A stretch of 64,000 nt of DNA from Clostridia bacterium (GTDB taxonomy: Bacteria > Bacillota > Clostridia > Caldicoprobacterales > Caldicoprobacteraceae). The DNA lies in assembly GCA_017577715.1 (NCBI GenBank), contig PKRC01000009.1, forward strand, positions 1 to 64,000, read 5' to 3'. The position numbers were made by a program, and so were the translations under genes. Below are positions 27,319 through 36,005 of this stretch, in pieces; the stretch's first letter is position 1, and every line of letters begins with the position of its first letter. The notes below the pieces were generated by a model. The model was given only the letters and a program-made list of their open reading frames with translations, was not told the origin of the DNA and did no database searches.

Positions 27319-28128
27319 CTACCTCCTGATCACTGGCATTCGGGCTTTGATGTCGTACCGGTAACCTGCCGGAAGCACATGCATTATGACGTTAGTCAGT
27401 GCCAGTATTTCGTCAGGTTTAAGCTCCGAAACGTTGGTAAAATCCAGAGTTTTGCCATCGAGTATGGTCACAGCATGGGAACCTATCACTTCAAACACCG
27501 CATCGCCGTCTACTATGATAGCGGTATCCTCGTCAATTCCCACTCCCAGCATATGCGGGTTTTGCGCTATGGCGGTGAGCAAGCGTCCGATCCTGCCCCT
27601 CTGGGCAAAATGCTGATCTATTACCACGTCTCTCAGAAGCCCCAATCCTGGTGCCATCTTCAGCGTACACTTCCTGGGCGCATCTTCATCGTTGCCTGAG
27701 GTGATCATGGTCTCGCTCATGACGGAAGCGCCTGCGCTGGTTCCAGCAATCACCACTCCGCGGTAATAGGCTTGCTTTAACTTCTCTTCAGCTTTAGTGC
27801 CCCCGAGAAGGGAGGTGATGCGCAACTGATCGCCGCCGGTAAAAAATATACAGGTGGCATCATCGATGCTGTTTATCACTTCACCATGGTTGGCATGACA
27901 TCTGGAATCTATGTGTACCACGCTTATCTTGCGTACACCAAGCTGCTCAAATATACGGGTGTATTCCCGGCCTATGGTTTCGGAATGTTCGGTGGCTACC
28001 GTCATGATCACTATACTCCCCTCTCGTCCCCCTGCCAGTTCCACCAACTTTCTTAGGATTATGCACTCGCCCTCTTTGTCTTCCGCACCACCGATTATCA
28101 TGAGCTTGCCCTTTACCTTTTCCTCCAT
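27319..28128 (-). CDS. cphB: Cyanophycinase
   Basis: A 269-residue serine peptidase of family S51 that cuts cyanophycin to beta-Asp-Arg dipeptides. The nucleophile is Ser131 in GTSAGAS. Other family marks are FFTGGDQLRI and the IDQHFAQRGRIGRL region. There is no signal peptide, so it is intracellular and acts on the cell's own granules. Start has an AGGAG site. The downstream dipeptidase needed to finish breakdown is not in the window. Confidence 0.92.
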   Translation of the reverse strand: MEEKVKGKLMIIGGAEDKEGECIILRKLVELAGGREGSIVIMTVATEHSETIGREYTRIFEQLGVRKISVVHIDSRCHANHGEVINSIDDATCIFFTGGDQLRITSLLGGTKAEEKLKQAYYRGVVIAGTSAGASVMSETMITSGNDEDAPRKCTLKMAPGLGLLRDVVIDQHFAQRGRIGRLLTAIAQNPHMLGVGIDEDTAIIVDGDAVFEVIGSHAVTILDGKTLDFTNVSELKPDEILALTNVIMHVLPAGYRYDIKARMPVIRR

Positions 28129-28216
28129 GCTCGGCTCCTCCGGAATATTAATGCAATATCTTTATTTTCCCAAAAATATAGAACATTATTCCATACAGTC
28201 CCATACAACCACTTCA

Positions 28217-28249
28217 TAAAAAAAATACACCCGCCACAAGCGGGTGTAT
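28217..28249 (-). terminator. Terminator after the 28.3-28.8 kb membrane-protein gene
   Basis: ATACACCCGC (28225-28234) and GCGGGTGTAT (28240-28249) form a perfect 10-bp stem with a five-base loop. On the minus strand it is followed by eight or nine T (28217-28225). It separates that gene from cphB. Confidence 0.88.
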
Positions 28250-28293
28250 CTCTCTTTCAAACGGCACTTTCGTACCGTATTAAAGGCCTATCC

Positions 28294-28833
28294 TCACTTT
28301 TGAAAGCTTATGTTCACCTTTGATCTCTCGGCCCTCGTCGCCTCAAAATCTTCTATTGCCTTTAAAATTTGCTTCCTCTTGCGAAGCCCATCTATATAGC
28401 TGATTCCCGACAATAGGGGAAATAAGGCTATCGGTATTATGGCTATATGGGGCATCATCTTATCAAATGTAGTAAATATCTTGGTATAAGGTATCAGCCA
28501 GAGACGCAATGCGATCTCAAACCAGTTAACGTTGCCTAAAGGCTCCATGGCAATAGCCAGCAAATATAAAATGATGCTGGGAATAGAGGCTAGAAGGCCA
28601 GCTATAAAACCTTTGTACTGGGCGAAAGCATCCTTTTTAGCGTCATCCAATCCCACCTTGCTCATGTCAGCATATACTATCAGCCAGAACATCGCTATAC
28701 AAACAAGCCCCACGAGCCATTGGTATATTTGATTTTCAAAAATGCTCAACAATGGGGGTATAAATATAAACTGAATCAGCGATACGATAGCATGAGTCCC
28801 CATTAGCTTCAAACCCTGTTTTATGAGTCCCAC
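28294..28833 (-). CDS. Hypothetical four-helix membrane protein
   Basis: A 179-residue protein with about four hydrophobic segments (roughly 15-35, 37-55, 75-95, 122-142) and a charged C-terminal tail (RKRKQILKAIEDFEATRAER). I do not recognise the family. It is transcribed alone, ending in its own terminator, between the DegSU genes and the cyanophycin operon. Confidence 0.6.
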   Translation of the reverse strand: MGLIKQGLKLMGTHAIVSLIQFIFIPPLLSIFENQIYQWLVGLVCIAMFWLIVYADMSKVGLDDAKKDAFAQYKGFIAGLLASIPSIILYLLAIAMEPLGNVNWFEIALRLWLIPYTKIFTTFDKMMPHIAIIPIALFPLLSGISYIDGLRKRKQILKAIEDFEATRAERSKVNISFQK

Positions 28834-28925
28834 TTTATTCCCTCCCCTTTCATGCTTATTATACTATAAAACAAAGGCCATTGCTAGGCAATTTTGAAGG
28901 GGAGGCAATTTATAAAATATATTTA

Positions 28926-29582
28926 CTACTTTAAGTGATTTTTAAACACATATATGGCAGCTTGTGTACGGTCGTTTACATCCAATTTCTTAAATATATT
29001 GGACACATGGTTTTTAACCGTCTTCTCACTTATGTACAGCTCATTGGCTATTTCCTTGTTGTTTTTGCCATCGGCAATGAGTAGCAAGACCTCTATTTCC
29101 CTCGGAGTTAAGTTATGCTCTTTAAACTGCCCCCTCACTGAACTATAGCTCATCCTATCAAAATCCTTTATAAGTTTGCTGGAAAGGTTGGGTTGTATGT
29201 ACGTTTCCCCTCGATATACATCTCTAATAGCCTTCAAAAGATGATCAACATCAGCATCCTTCATGATATACCCTGATGCACCTATTTTTACTGCTTCCAG
29301 GAGATATTCTCGGTCGTCGTGCACGGTGAGCACTATTATCTTGGCAGAACAACCTCTTTGCTTAAGCTCCTTTATAGCATATATACCGTTTTGAACGGGC
29401 ATGTTTATATCCATCAAAATCACGTCGGGGTTGAGCAGAAGAGCCTTTTCCACCACCTCTTTGCCGTTGGATGCTTCGCCCACTACTTCTATATCATCCT
29501 CCAACTCAAGCAGCTGTTCAAGCCCCTTTCTGAAAAGAGAATGGTCATCAGCAATGAGCACCTTTATTTTCCTCTGCTCCAT
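28926..29582 (-). CDS. degU: NarL/LuxR-type response regulator, DegU-like
   Basis: A 218-residue regulator. The receiver domain has ADDHSLFRKG and the likely phosphorylated Asp58 in VILMDINMP. The C-terminal helix-turn-helix is LTPREIEVLLLIADG with NKEIANELYISEKTVKNHV. It lies eight bases after the sensor kinase. In Bacillus the homologue controls exoenzymes, motility and competence. The target genes here are unknown. Confidence 0.85.
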   Translation of the reverse strand: MEQRKIKVLIADDHSLFRKGLEQLLELEDDIEVVGEASNGKEVVEKALLLNPDVILMDINMPVQNGIYAIKELKQRGCSAKIIVLTVHDDREYLLEAVKIGASGYIMKDADVDHLLKAIRDVYRGETYIQPNLSSKLIKDFDRMSYSSVRGQFKEHNLTPREIEVLLLIADGKNNKEIANELYISEKTVKNHVSNIFKKLDVNDRTQAAIYVFKNHLK

Positions 29583-29590
29583 ACCTTTAA

Positions 29591-30766
29591 CTACCCCTCC
29601 TTTTCAATGGAATTAACTGGTATTTGAAGTAAAACTGTAGTACCCTTCCCTTCTTGGGATTGTATACACAATTTGCCTTTAAGAAGCTCAGCCCGCTGCC
29701 TCATGCCATATATGCCAAACCCACTTTCATGAATATTGGCTCTTCTTTGTTCTTCAACTTTTACTTTATCAAACCCTATGCCGTTGTCGACAATCCTGCC
29801 CATCAAAAAACCATTCTTGATATACAGCTTGATATGAGCCCTTGTTGCTTTTGAATGCTTTTTTATGTTACTTAGAGCTTCCTGTATGATCCTGAATACC
29901 GCCACTTCAACCACTTTATCCACAGTGACTTCATCTAAGTCATAGACCTCTAGTGTTACGTCTATACCTGTCTCTTCAATGAAAGTAGCCACATACCGCT
30001 GAAGCGTGGGTACCAGGCCTAAATCATCCAGGGACATGGGACGTAGGCCGAATATGATCCTCCGTATTTCCTGAAGGCTGGATTTTACAAGCTGCTTTAG
30101 TTCGTTTATTTGCTCCCTAGCTTTATCCGGGTTCCTGTCCAGAAGCTTTTCACACAGCTCACACTTGAGCACGATATTTGAAAGCGATTGAGCAGGGCCG
30201 TCATGGATGTCCCGAGCTAGCCTTTGGCGTTCCTGTTCTTGAGCGGAGATTATCCTTATGCCCATCATCTCTTTTTGTTGTAGCTCATCTATCGTACGGC
30301 TTATATTGTTCAGCGCATCGATGAGATAGCTCATGGCAGTAGCTACATGGGTAATCAGATACTCGGCTCTTTCTACGATCTCCCTTGCGCGCCGAATGCG
30401 CATCTCAAGCTCGGTCCTTTGAGCGATCAGGTACTGTTCGTTTTCCTTTTTAAGGGCAAGCTTAATCTGCATTTCTCTGGCGATATCGTAGGCCCTCTTG
30501 ATTTCATCTTCGCTGTAGATCTTAAAATTTTTGCTCAATATCATAAGCCTATAACGACTTTCTTTCTCCAGATGCGACAGCCTCTCCACTTCTTCTATGA
30601 CTTCTCTTACTTTGCTCTGTAGTTCAGCAAGCTTAATCTCCAGGTCCTTCCATTCCTGACGGGCACTCTCGGCAATCTCAAATATCTGCTTTTTTCCGTC
30701 TTCTAATGCATCTATGGCCTTTTTTACTATTTCGTTAAGCTGTTCTGGGCTAATCTTTTCGACCAA
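29591..30766 (-). CDS. degS: Cytoplasmic sensor histidine kinase, DegS-like
   Basis: A kinase of about 391 residues with no membrane segments. The first ~170 residues are a long coiled-coil sensor region like DegS. The HisKA_3 dimerisation segment reads ERQRLARDIHDGPAQSL with the phospho-acceptor His. The ATPase domain has DNGIGFD and GFGIYGMRQRAELL. A TTG at 30766 lying six bases after AGGGAG gives a length close to DegS (385). The frame is open further back to 30811 but without a ribosome site. Confidence 0.85.
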   Translation of the reverse strand: MVEKISPEQLNEIVKKAIDALEDGKKQIFEIAESARQEWKDLEIKLAELQSKVREVIEEVERLSHLEKESRYRLMILSKNFKIYSEDEIKRAYDIAREMQIKLALKKENEQYLIAQRTELEMRIRRAREIVERAEYLITHVATAMSYLIDALNNISRTIDELQQKEMMGIRIISAQEQERQRLARDIHDGPAQSLSNIVLKCELCEKLLDRNPDKAREQINELKQLVKSSLQEIRRIIFGLRPMSLDDLGLVPTLQRYVATFIEETGIDVTLEVYDLDEVTVDKVVEVAVFRIIQEALSNIKKHSKATRAHIKLYIKNGFLMGRIVDNGIGFDKVKVEEQRRANIHESGFGIYGMRQRAELLKGKLCIQSQEGKGTTVLLQIPVNSIEKEG

Positions 30767-30876
30767 ATTCACTCCCTCGCATGCACGAAAATCTACACAA
30801 AATCTATACAATTTTGCATATTCGACAAAATTATTAAAATTCCTCTTTATGATGACAGTGAAATAATTAAAAAATT

Positions 30877-30907
30877 AAAGGCACGGGGCTTCTAGCCCCA
30901 TGCCTTT
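30877..30907 (-). terminator. Bidirectional-looking terminator after fthC
   Basis: AAAGGCACGGGGCT (30877-30890) pairs with AGCCCCATGCCTTT (30894-30907) with one mismatch and a three-base loop. On the minus strand it is followed by TTTAATTTTTT. It lies 35 bases past the fthC stop. Confidence 0.8.
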
Positions 30908-30942
30908 TTGGTGCAAGCAGTTTTTATTATACAGCAAATCAT

Positions 30943-31533
30943 TCATTTTGGCTTTTTTATGCCGTTTTCGGTTACGATAAGGTCCATAGGAACATCAAAA
31001 TGGCAAACAGGAATGCTGTATACTATTTGAAACTCAAAAGCCAGGCCTACCTTTTTGGCAAAAGGCGAAACCCTCATCAAAAAGCGGTCGTAATAACCTT
31101 TCCCATGTCCTATTCGATTGCCTTGCATATCAAAGGCAAGACCAGGTACTATTATTATCTCCAAGACACCAGGATCAACCGGCCTTATGAATTCCTTTTT
31201 GGGCTCGAAGATTCCGTAATGTCCGGGCGCAAGTTCGTCCAGCCCTTTAATTTGGGAAGGGAGCAGGTTAACCTCTTGGGGGATGCAAACTGGCACCACC
31301 ACAGTCTTGCCGGCATTCAGCAGATCCTGGATTATTTTCTCGGTTCTCACTTCGCCCGGCATGTTTACATATACCATGATGATCTGGCTATTTTGTATGA
31401 TATCTAAAGAGAACAAGAATTCAGCTATGCGCTGGCTTTTACAATCGATTTCATCCTGGTTCATATTCTTTCTGCGCTTCAACATGATCCGCCTTATATC
31501 CTCTTTTGTCACAGCTTGTGCCTCATTTATCAA
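30943..31533 (-). CDS. fthC: 5-formyltetrahydrofolate cyclo-ligase
   Basis: A 196-residue enzyme that returns 5-formyl-THF to the active folate pool using ATP. The family signature GNRIGHGKGYYDRFL is complete, and the N-terminal basic helix (EDIRRIMLKRRKNM) is typical. It follows alanine racemase in the same direction with a 37-base gap. Confidence 0.92.
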   Translation of the reverse strand: MINEAQAVTKEDIRRIMLKRRKNMNQDEIDCKSQRIAEFLFSLDIIQNSQIIMVYVNMPGEVRTEKIIQDLLNAGKTVVVPVCIPQEVNLLPSQIKGLDELAPGHYGIFEPKKEFIRPVDPGVLEIIIVPGLAFDMQGNRIGHGKGYYDRFLMRVSPFAKKVGLAFEFQIVYSIPVCHFDVPMDLIVTENGIKKPK

Positions 31534-31570
31534 GTGGCATCAGCTCCCCCTATGCTTTGCTAAGCCTTCA

Positions 31571-32686
31571 TCAGATGTAAATCCTGGGTATTCTTCGCCC
31601 TATACCTGTTAGGACCTCATATGAGATGGTACCGCACAGCCTTGCGATATCCTCTGCTGATATAGTCTCATTCCCCTGGGTTCCAATGAGCACCGCAATA
31701 TCGCCGGGCTTTACCCCAGGTATGTGGGTGACATCCACCATCACCTGATCCATGCACACCACGCCCACGATGGGGGCCTTCTGTCCGCGTATCAAAACCC
31801 ATCCCCTGTTGCTTAGCAGCCGGCTATACCCATCTGCGTAGCCTACTGGAAGGGTTGCGATGCGCATAGGACCTTTAGCGATAAAAGTTCTACCGTAGCT
31901 GACGCTATCCCCTTTATCTATATCCTTAACATGCACTACCTTTGTTTCCCATTGTAGTATTGGTTCAAGGTGTATCGCTGAGCGCTTGACGGCTGCGGAA
32001 GGATAATAGCCGTACATAGCAATTCCTGCTCGAACCAGGTTGAAATGGGCATCGGGGCAATCTATAATAGCAGCGCTATTTGCGGCATGAATCCACTTGA
32101 AATTTATGCCATCGCTGCGAAGAGCATCTAGTATGTTTAAAAACCGCTTTATCTGCTGATTGGTAAAGGATTTATCTTCCTCATCCGCTGTCGCAAAATG
32201 AGTAAATATGCCTTCCAAAATCAAATGGCTGTATGACTTTACCTCGGAGCAGAATTCCCTTATGCTTTTAATATCCACCAGCCCAATGCGCCCCATGCCG
32301 GTATCCACTTTTAGGTGTATGGCTATCTTCTTGTTCAACCGCTGCGCTTCATGATTTAAAAGCCTTGCAACCTCCAGCGAAAACACGCACTGGGCCAAAT
32401 CGTACTCCACCACCGTCTTTACCTGAGTCTCATCTATGCCTCCGAGAACTAGAATAGGTGCAGTGATTCCAGCCTCCCTCAGCTCCGCCCCTTCTTCGGG
32501 TATAGCAACGCCCAGCCACGAAGCGCCCGATACCAAAGCCTGGTGCGCCACGCCAACTGCTCCATGGCCGTAAGCATCCGCTTTCACAATCGCCATTAGC
32601 TGGGTGTCAGGCTTTAACATGCGCTTTATGTTTTTTATGTTTCTGTCCAGCTTAGCAAGATCGATTATCACTTTACTGGGTCGCAT
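31571..32686 (-). CDS. alr: Alanine racemase
   Basis: A 371-residue PLP enzyme that supplies D-alanine for peptidoglycan. The Schiff-base lysine is in MAIVKADAYGHGAVG, and the second catalytic residue (Tyr) lies near SVSYGRTF. RAGIAMYGYYP and CMDQVMVDVTHI are standard. Spore formers often carry a second racemase; only this one is in the window. Bases 32687-32860 upstream hold no gene. Confidence 0.94.
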   Translation of the reverse strand: MRPSKVIIDLAKLDRNIKNIKRMLKPDTQLMAIVKADAYGHGAVGVAHQALVSGASWLGVAIPEEGAELREAGITAPILVLGGIDETQVKTVVEYDLAQCVFSLEVARLLNHEAQRLNKKIAIHLKVDTGMGRIGLVDIKSIREFCSEVKSYSHLILEGIFTHFATADEEDKSFTNQQIKRFLNILDALRSDGINFKWIHAANSAAIIDCPDAHFNLVRAGIAMYGYYPSAAVKRSAIHLEPILQWETKVVHVKDIDKGDSVSYGRTFIAKGPMRIATLPVGYADGYSRLLSNRGWVLIRGQKAPIVGVVCMDQVMVDVTHIPGVKPGDIAVLIGTQGNETISAEDIARLCGTISYEVLTGIGRRIPRIYI

Positions 32687-32860
32687 CTTAAATCACCTGA
32701 TTCCTCTATTTAAATATATTTCATTGTTTGCGTTTAGGCCGTATATTTTATATGATTCATCGCCGCATATAATGAATTTTTGATTGCAAATTCAATATAC
32801 TTTAAGATTATAAATCAATTTACAGAAAAAAGAAAGGTCAAAACGCAAATTTTTAACGCA

Positions 32861-32894
32861 AAGAGGGTATGCCCTGAAAAAGGCATACCCTCTT
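32861..32894 (-). terminator. Hairpin terminator after the DUF1540 gene
   Basis: AAGAGGGTATGCC (32861-32873) and GGCATACCCTCTT (32882-32894) form a perfect 13-bp stem with an eight-base loop. It lies 25 bases past the stop of the small gene to its right. The T-run on the minus strand is short, so termination efficiency is uncertain. Confidence 0.7.
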
Positions 32895-32919
32895 TTCTAG
32901 CTTTTAAACCTAATCGTAC

Positions 32920-33096
32920 TTAGGAGTGGGGAACAAAAGTGGCACAATCAGTTTCCTGGGTGGTTCGAGCATTTCGCGGCTGTATCTCAATTTTGGCAGC
33001 CCCGCAGTGATCACCTTCCATATAGTAATGGCAGGTATTTACCACGCATTTGACCCCAGGAAGAGGCTGATTCTTTTTTGGTACGCGGCCTTCCAT
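32920..33096 (-). CDS. DUF1540 small cysteine-rich protein
   Basis: A 58-residue protein with the family pattern CVVNTCHYY, then DHCGAAKIEI and TDCATF: four cysteines that may bind a metal. DUF1540 proteins are common in spore-forming Firmicutes and their role is not established. An ATG at 33096 lying nine bases after AGGAGGG is preferred over one at 33105, which is too close to that site. Confidence 0.8.
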   Translation of the reverse strand: MEGRVPKKNQPLPGVKCVVNTCHYYMEGDHCGAAKIEIQPRNARTTQETDCATFVPHS

Positions 33097-33207
33097 TTCA
33101 TGCATCCCTCCTATAAAGAATTCTCTGTTTTAGCTTTTGTATTACAGGAGGGTTTTATTCCATCCAAGTATTAACAAGAATAGCTAATCCAATTTTTATA
33201 AAATATA

Positions 33208-34350
33208 TCATTTAAGCTCCATTCCCAGCTTTATAAATCTGAACATTCGATCGGCGGCATCCTTCAGAAGCTCTTGAGATCTGGCTATAGCCTCATCTAG
33301 CGATATGGGAGCATTGACGATGGGCATAATGCTTGCTATACCGCAATCATACACCTTTTGGGCTCCTGGACCCATACCGCCCACTATGGCAATTACCTTA
33401 ACCCCTTTGGATTTGCAGCGCCTGGCTATTCCTACGGGTACCTTGCCGTACAACGATTGCCCATCAATCCTGCCCTCACCAGTTATCACAAGGTCAGCAC
33501 CCTCGATCAGCTCTTCAAATCTTACATAGTCGAGGATAGTGTCGATTCCGGGCTTTAATACCGCTCCGAAAAATGCCACCAATGCAGCTCCAAGCCCACC
33601 TGCTGCGCCCGAACCAGGGACTTTGCTCATATCCATACCGGTTGTTTCCTTTATGAGCCTTTCATAGTTTTTCATCCCCGACTCCAAAATATTAAAGGTT
33701 TCTTCGGTTACTCCTTTTTGCGGACCATATACGGCGGTAGCGCCATGAGGCCCGGTAAGGGGATTGCTCACATCGCATATGACGGTGATGGTGCTCTCTT
33801 TAATGCGAGGATCCATATCATCCAAAATGATCTTTTCAATATGCTGCAGCTGCTTACCCCCAAGCCCTACTTCTTTGCCGAATCTATCCAAAAATTTAAC
33901 ACCCAGCGCTTGGGCAGCACCAATTCCGCCGTCATTGGTAGCACTGCCACCAATGCCTATGATGAAGTCCCGAATACCTTCATCCAGCGCCTTCCTTATG
34001 AGTTCTCCGGTGCCATAGGTGGTAGCATTCAGTGGATCCCTTTTTCCGGTTGGAATAAGTGGCAGCCCAGATGCCTGCGCCATTTCGATTACTGCCGTTT
34101 TGCCGTGGATAATGCCGTATTTGGCTTTAACGCGCATTTCGGGCAGCGGGCCCATAACCTCCACTGTCCTGTATTCGCCTTTAGCAGTTGTGACAAGGGC
34201 ATCCACCGTCCCCTCGCCGCCATCGGCAATAGGCACCTTTACCACTTCCAAAGGCGAAAAGTGTCGCCTTGCCACCTCTTCCAGGTGTTCAATCACTTCC
34301 AGAGAAGAAAAACTACCTTTAAAAGAATCAGGTGCTAAGACGATCTTCAA
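33208..34350 (-). CDS. Glycerate kinase (GarK/GlxK family)
   Basis: A 380-residue enzyme that phosphorylates glycerate. It starts MKIVLAPDSFKGSFSSLEV and has the family stretches ADGGEGT, GIGGSATNDGGIGAAQALG and GSGAAGGLGAAL. Which carbon is phosphorylated (2 or 3) cannot be told from the sequence. It follows the radical SAM gene with an 84-base gap that holds no visible ORF. Confidence 0.92.
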   Translation of the reverse strand: MKIVLAPDSFKGSFSSLEVIEHLEEVARRHFSPLEVVKVPIADGGEGTVDALVTTAKGEYRTVEVMGPLPEMRVKAKYGIIHGKTAVIEMAQASGLPLIPTGKRDPLNATTYGTGELIRKALDEGIRDFIIGIGGSATNDGGIGAAQALGVKFLDRFGKEVGLGGKQLQHIEKIILDDMDPRIKESTITVICDVSNPLTGPHGATAVYGPQKGVTEETFNILESGMKNYERLIKETTGMDMSKVPGSGAAGGLGAALVAFFGAVLKPGIDTILDYVRFEELIEGADLVITGEGRIDGQSLYGKVPVGIARRCKSKGVKVIAIVGGMGPGAQKVYDCGIASIMPIVNAPISLDEAIARSQELLKDAADRMFRFIKLGMELK

Positions 34351-34434
34351 GCTTCAGCCCCCCACTTTTTAAAAAGCTCTTTTGCCATCTTTCTAAATGG
34401 TAAGATGTTACTGCAAAGCAATTTAGCTCTTCAA

Positions 34435-35799
34435 TCAAGCGCTCTCAAGCGAAAGGGCCACCTCCATCATGAGGGCACACTCTATCCTCTTGCGCTGCAT
34501 GAGGCACGCCAGCTCGTTTGGCATGTCGATGCTTCCGTTGGTATAATACGCATTGGCATGGCACCCCCCGGAGCAAAAATATTTGGCCCAGCAATCCTTG
34601 CATTTTTCCTTTGTCAGAATATTGCACCTTTTAAACTGCTCGGACAATCCTTTAGGGTCATCTATGCCCTTAAATACATCCCCCATTATAAACTGCGGCT
34701 GCCCAACAAATTGATGGCAGGGGTAGAAATGCCCTTCAGGCGATACTGCAAGGTATTCAAAGCCTGCGCCGCAGGCCACAAGCCGCCTTTGAATGCAGGG
34801 CCCACCATAAAGGTTGATGTTAAAATGGTAAAACTTAAGCTTGTTCCCGGCCTTTATATAGTCCAGTATCCTTTTGGCCAACCTTTCGTACTGGTCGAGG
34901 ATAATGGGTATGTGCTTGTCGGTAATGTGAAATGGCTGACCGCCGCCCACCACCGGTTCAATGGATATCTCTTCGAAGCCCAACTCTGCTATATGGAAGA
35001 CATCCTCGGAAAAATCCAGATTTCTATTGGTAAAGGTCCCGCGGATGTAATAGCTCTTATTGCCCCTTCTGCTTACCAAATTCCTGGCAGCATCCACAAT
35101 CTCGTCATAGCTTCCCTTTCCATTTCTGTAATACCTCATGGCATCGTGGATGCTCTTCCTGCCATCCAGGCTTATAACCACGTTGTCCATGTATTCATTG
35201 ATATAATCGATCTTTTCCTCATCAAGCAGAGTGCCATTGGTGGTTATGGTAAAATAGAACTTCTTGTTGTACTGCTTTTCCAGCTCTTTGCCATAATCTA
35301 CAGCTCTTTTTATCACTTCAAAGTTGATCAGCGGTTCACCGCCAAAAAAGTCCACCTCTATATTCTTTCTGTCTCCGGAATTTTGAGCAAGGTATTCCAG
35401 AGCCTTAAATGCCACCTCTTCAGGCATTAGCCTCCTTTCGGAGCAGTAACTCCCCTTAGAGGCAAAGCAATACTCACAGGTTAGATTGCAGTCATGGGCT
35501 ACATGAAGGCACAGCGCTTTCAATCCGCTCTTGTTTTCAATCTGCCGCATGAGAAGGGGTTGGTCCAAATCGGGGCTGTATAGCATCCCCTGTTCGATCA
35601 GCTGCTCAATCTCATGACAGGCTTCTTTAACCTCCTCAACGCCAAATTTTTCTCCAAACATCTGGATTGCCTTATCCGCCGAAAAATCATACGGAAACGC
35701 CTTAAGGATTTCATATGTAATTCTGTCAAGGCTGTGTATACTTCCGGTGTTGACGTCTACGGCAATGTAAAATCCATTCATTTCAAAAGCATGTACCAT
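34435..35799 (-). CDS. SCIFF-type radical SAM/SPASM peptide maturase
   Basis: A 454-residue enzyme. The N-terminus (MVHAFEMNGFYIAVDVNTGS) is the characteristic start of maturases of the six-Cys-in-45 (SCIFF) peptides, which form Cys-to-Thr thioether links. The radical SAM cluster is Cys104-x3-Cys108-x2-Cys111 (CNLTCEYC), followed by FFGGEPL. The C-terminal SPASM region has cysteines in GPCIQRRLVACG, YPCHQF, CKDCWAKYFCSGGCH and C at ELACLM. The precursor gene normally sits immediately upstream. No cysteine-rich ORF is visible in the 200 bases on either side. Confidence 0.85.
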   Translation of the reverse strand: MVHAFEMNGFYIAVDVNTGSIHSLDRITYEILKAFPYDFSADKAIQMFGEKFGVEEVKEACHEIEQLIEQGMLYSPDLDQPLLMRQIENKSGLKALCLHVAHDCNLTCEYCFASKGSYCSERRLMPEEVAFKALEYLAQNSGDRKNIEVDFFGGEPLINFEVIKRAVDYGKELEKQYNKKFYFTITTNGTLLDEEKIDYINEYMDNVVISLDGRKSIHDAMRYYRNGKGSYDEIVDAARNLVSRRGNKSYYIRGTFTNRNLDFSEDVFHIAELGFEEISIEPVVGGGQPFHITDKHIPIILDQYERLAKRILDYIKAGNKLKFYHFNINLYGGPCIQRRLVACGAGFEYLAVSPEGHFYPCHQFVGQPQFIMGDVFKGIDDPKGLSEQFKRCNILTKEKCKDCWAKYFCSGGCHANAYYTNGSIDMPNELACLMQRKRIECALMMEVALSLESA

Positions 35800-35926
35800 T
35801 AGCTTCCCTCCACATTTAGAAACATTGCCCGCTTTATTTCCTTCCTATAAAGAGAAATTAGCATCTACCGTTAGGCAATTATCAGTTAAATGATATCATC
35901 AAATACGAATCTTGTCTATCCACAAT

Positions 35927-35965
35927 AAAAAAGAGGAGAACATCTCGTATTAAAATGCTCCCCTC
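35927..35965 (-). terminator. Terminator after the ROK kinase gene
   Basis: GAGGAGAACAT (35933-35943) and ATGCTCCCCTC (35955-35965) form an 11-bp stem with two mismatches. On the minus strand six T follow (35927-35932). It lies about 40 bases past the kinase stop codon. Confidence 0.7.
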
Positions 35966-36005
35966 CATATCTCTTGTCTTGACAGCAGTACCGCATTTAA
36001 ATCCG

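Noticed and set aside
32761..32860. Promoter for alr
   Set aside because: TATAAT-like boxes exist, but no -35 at a suitable distance is convincing, so it is not reported as a feature.
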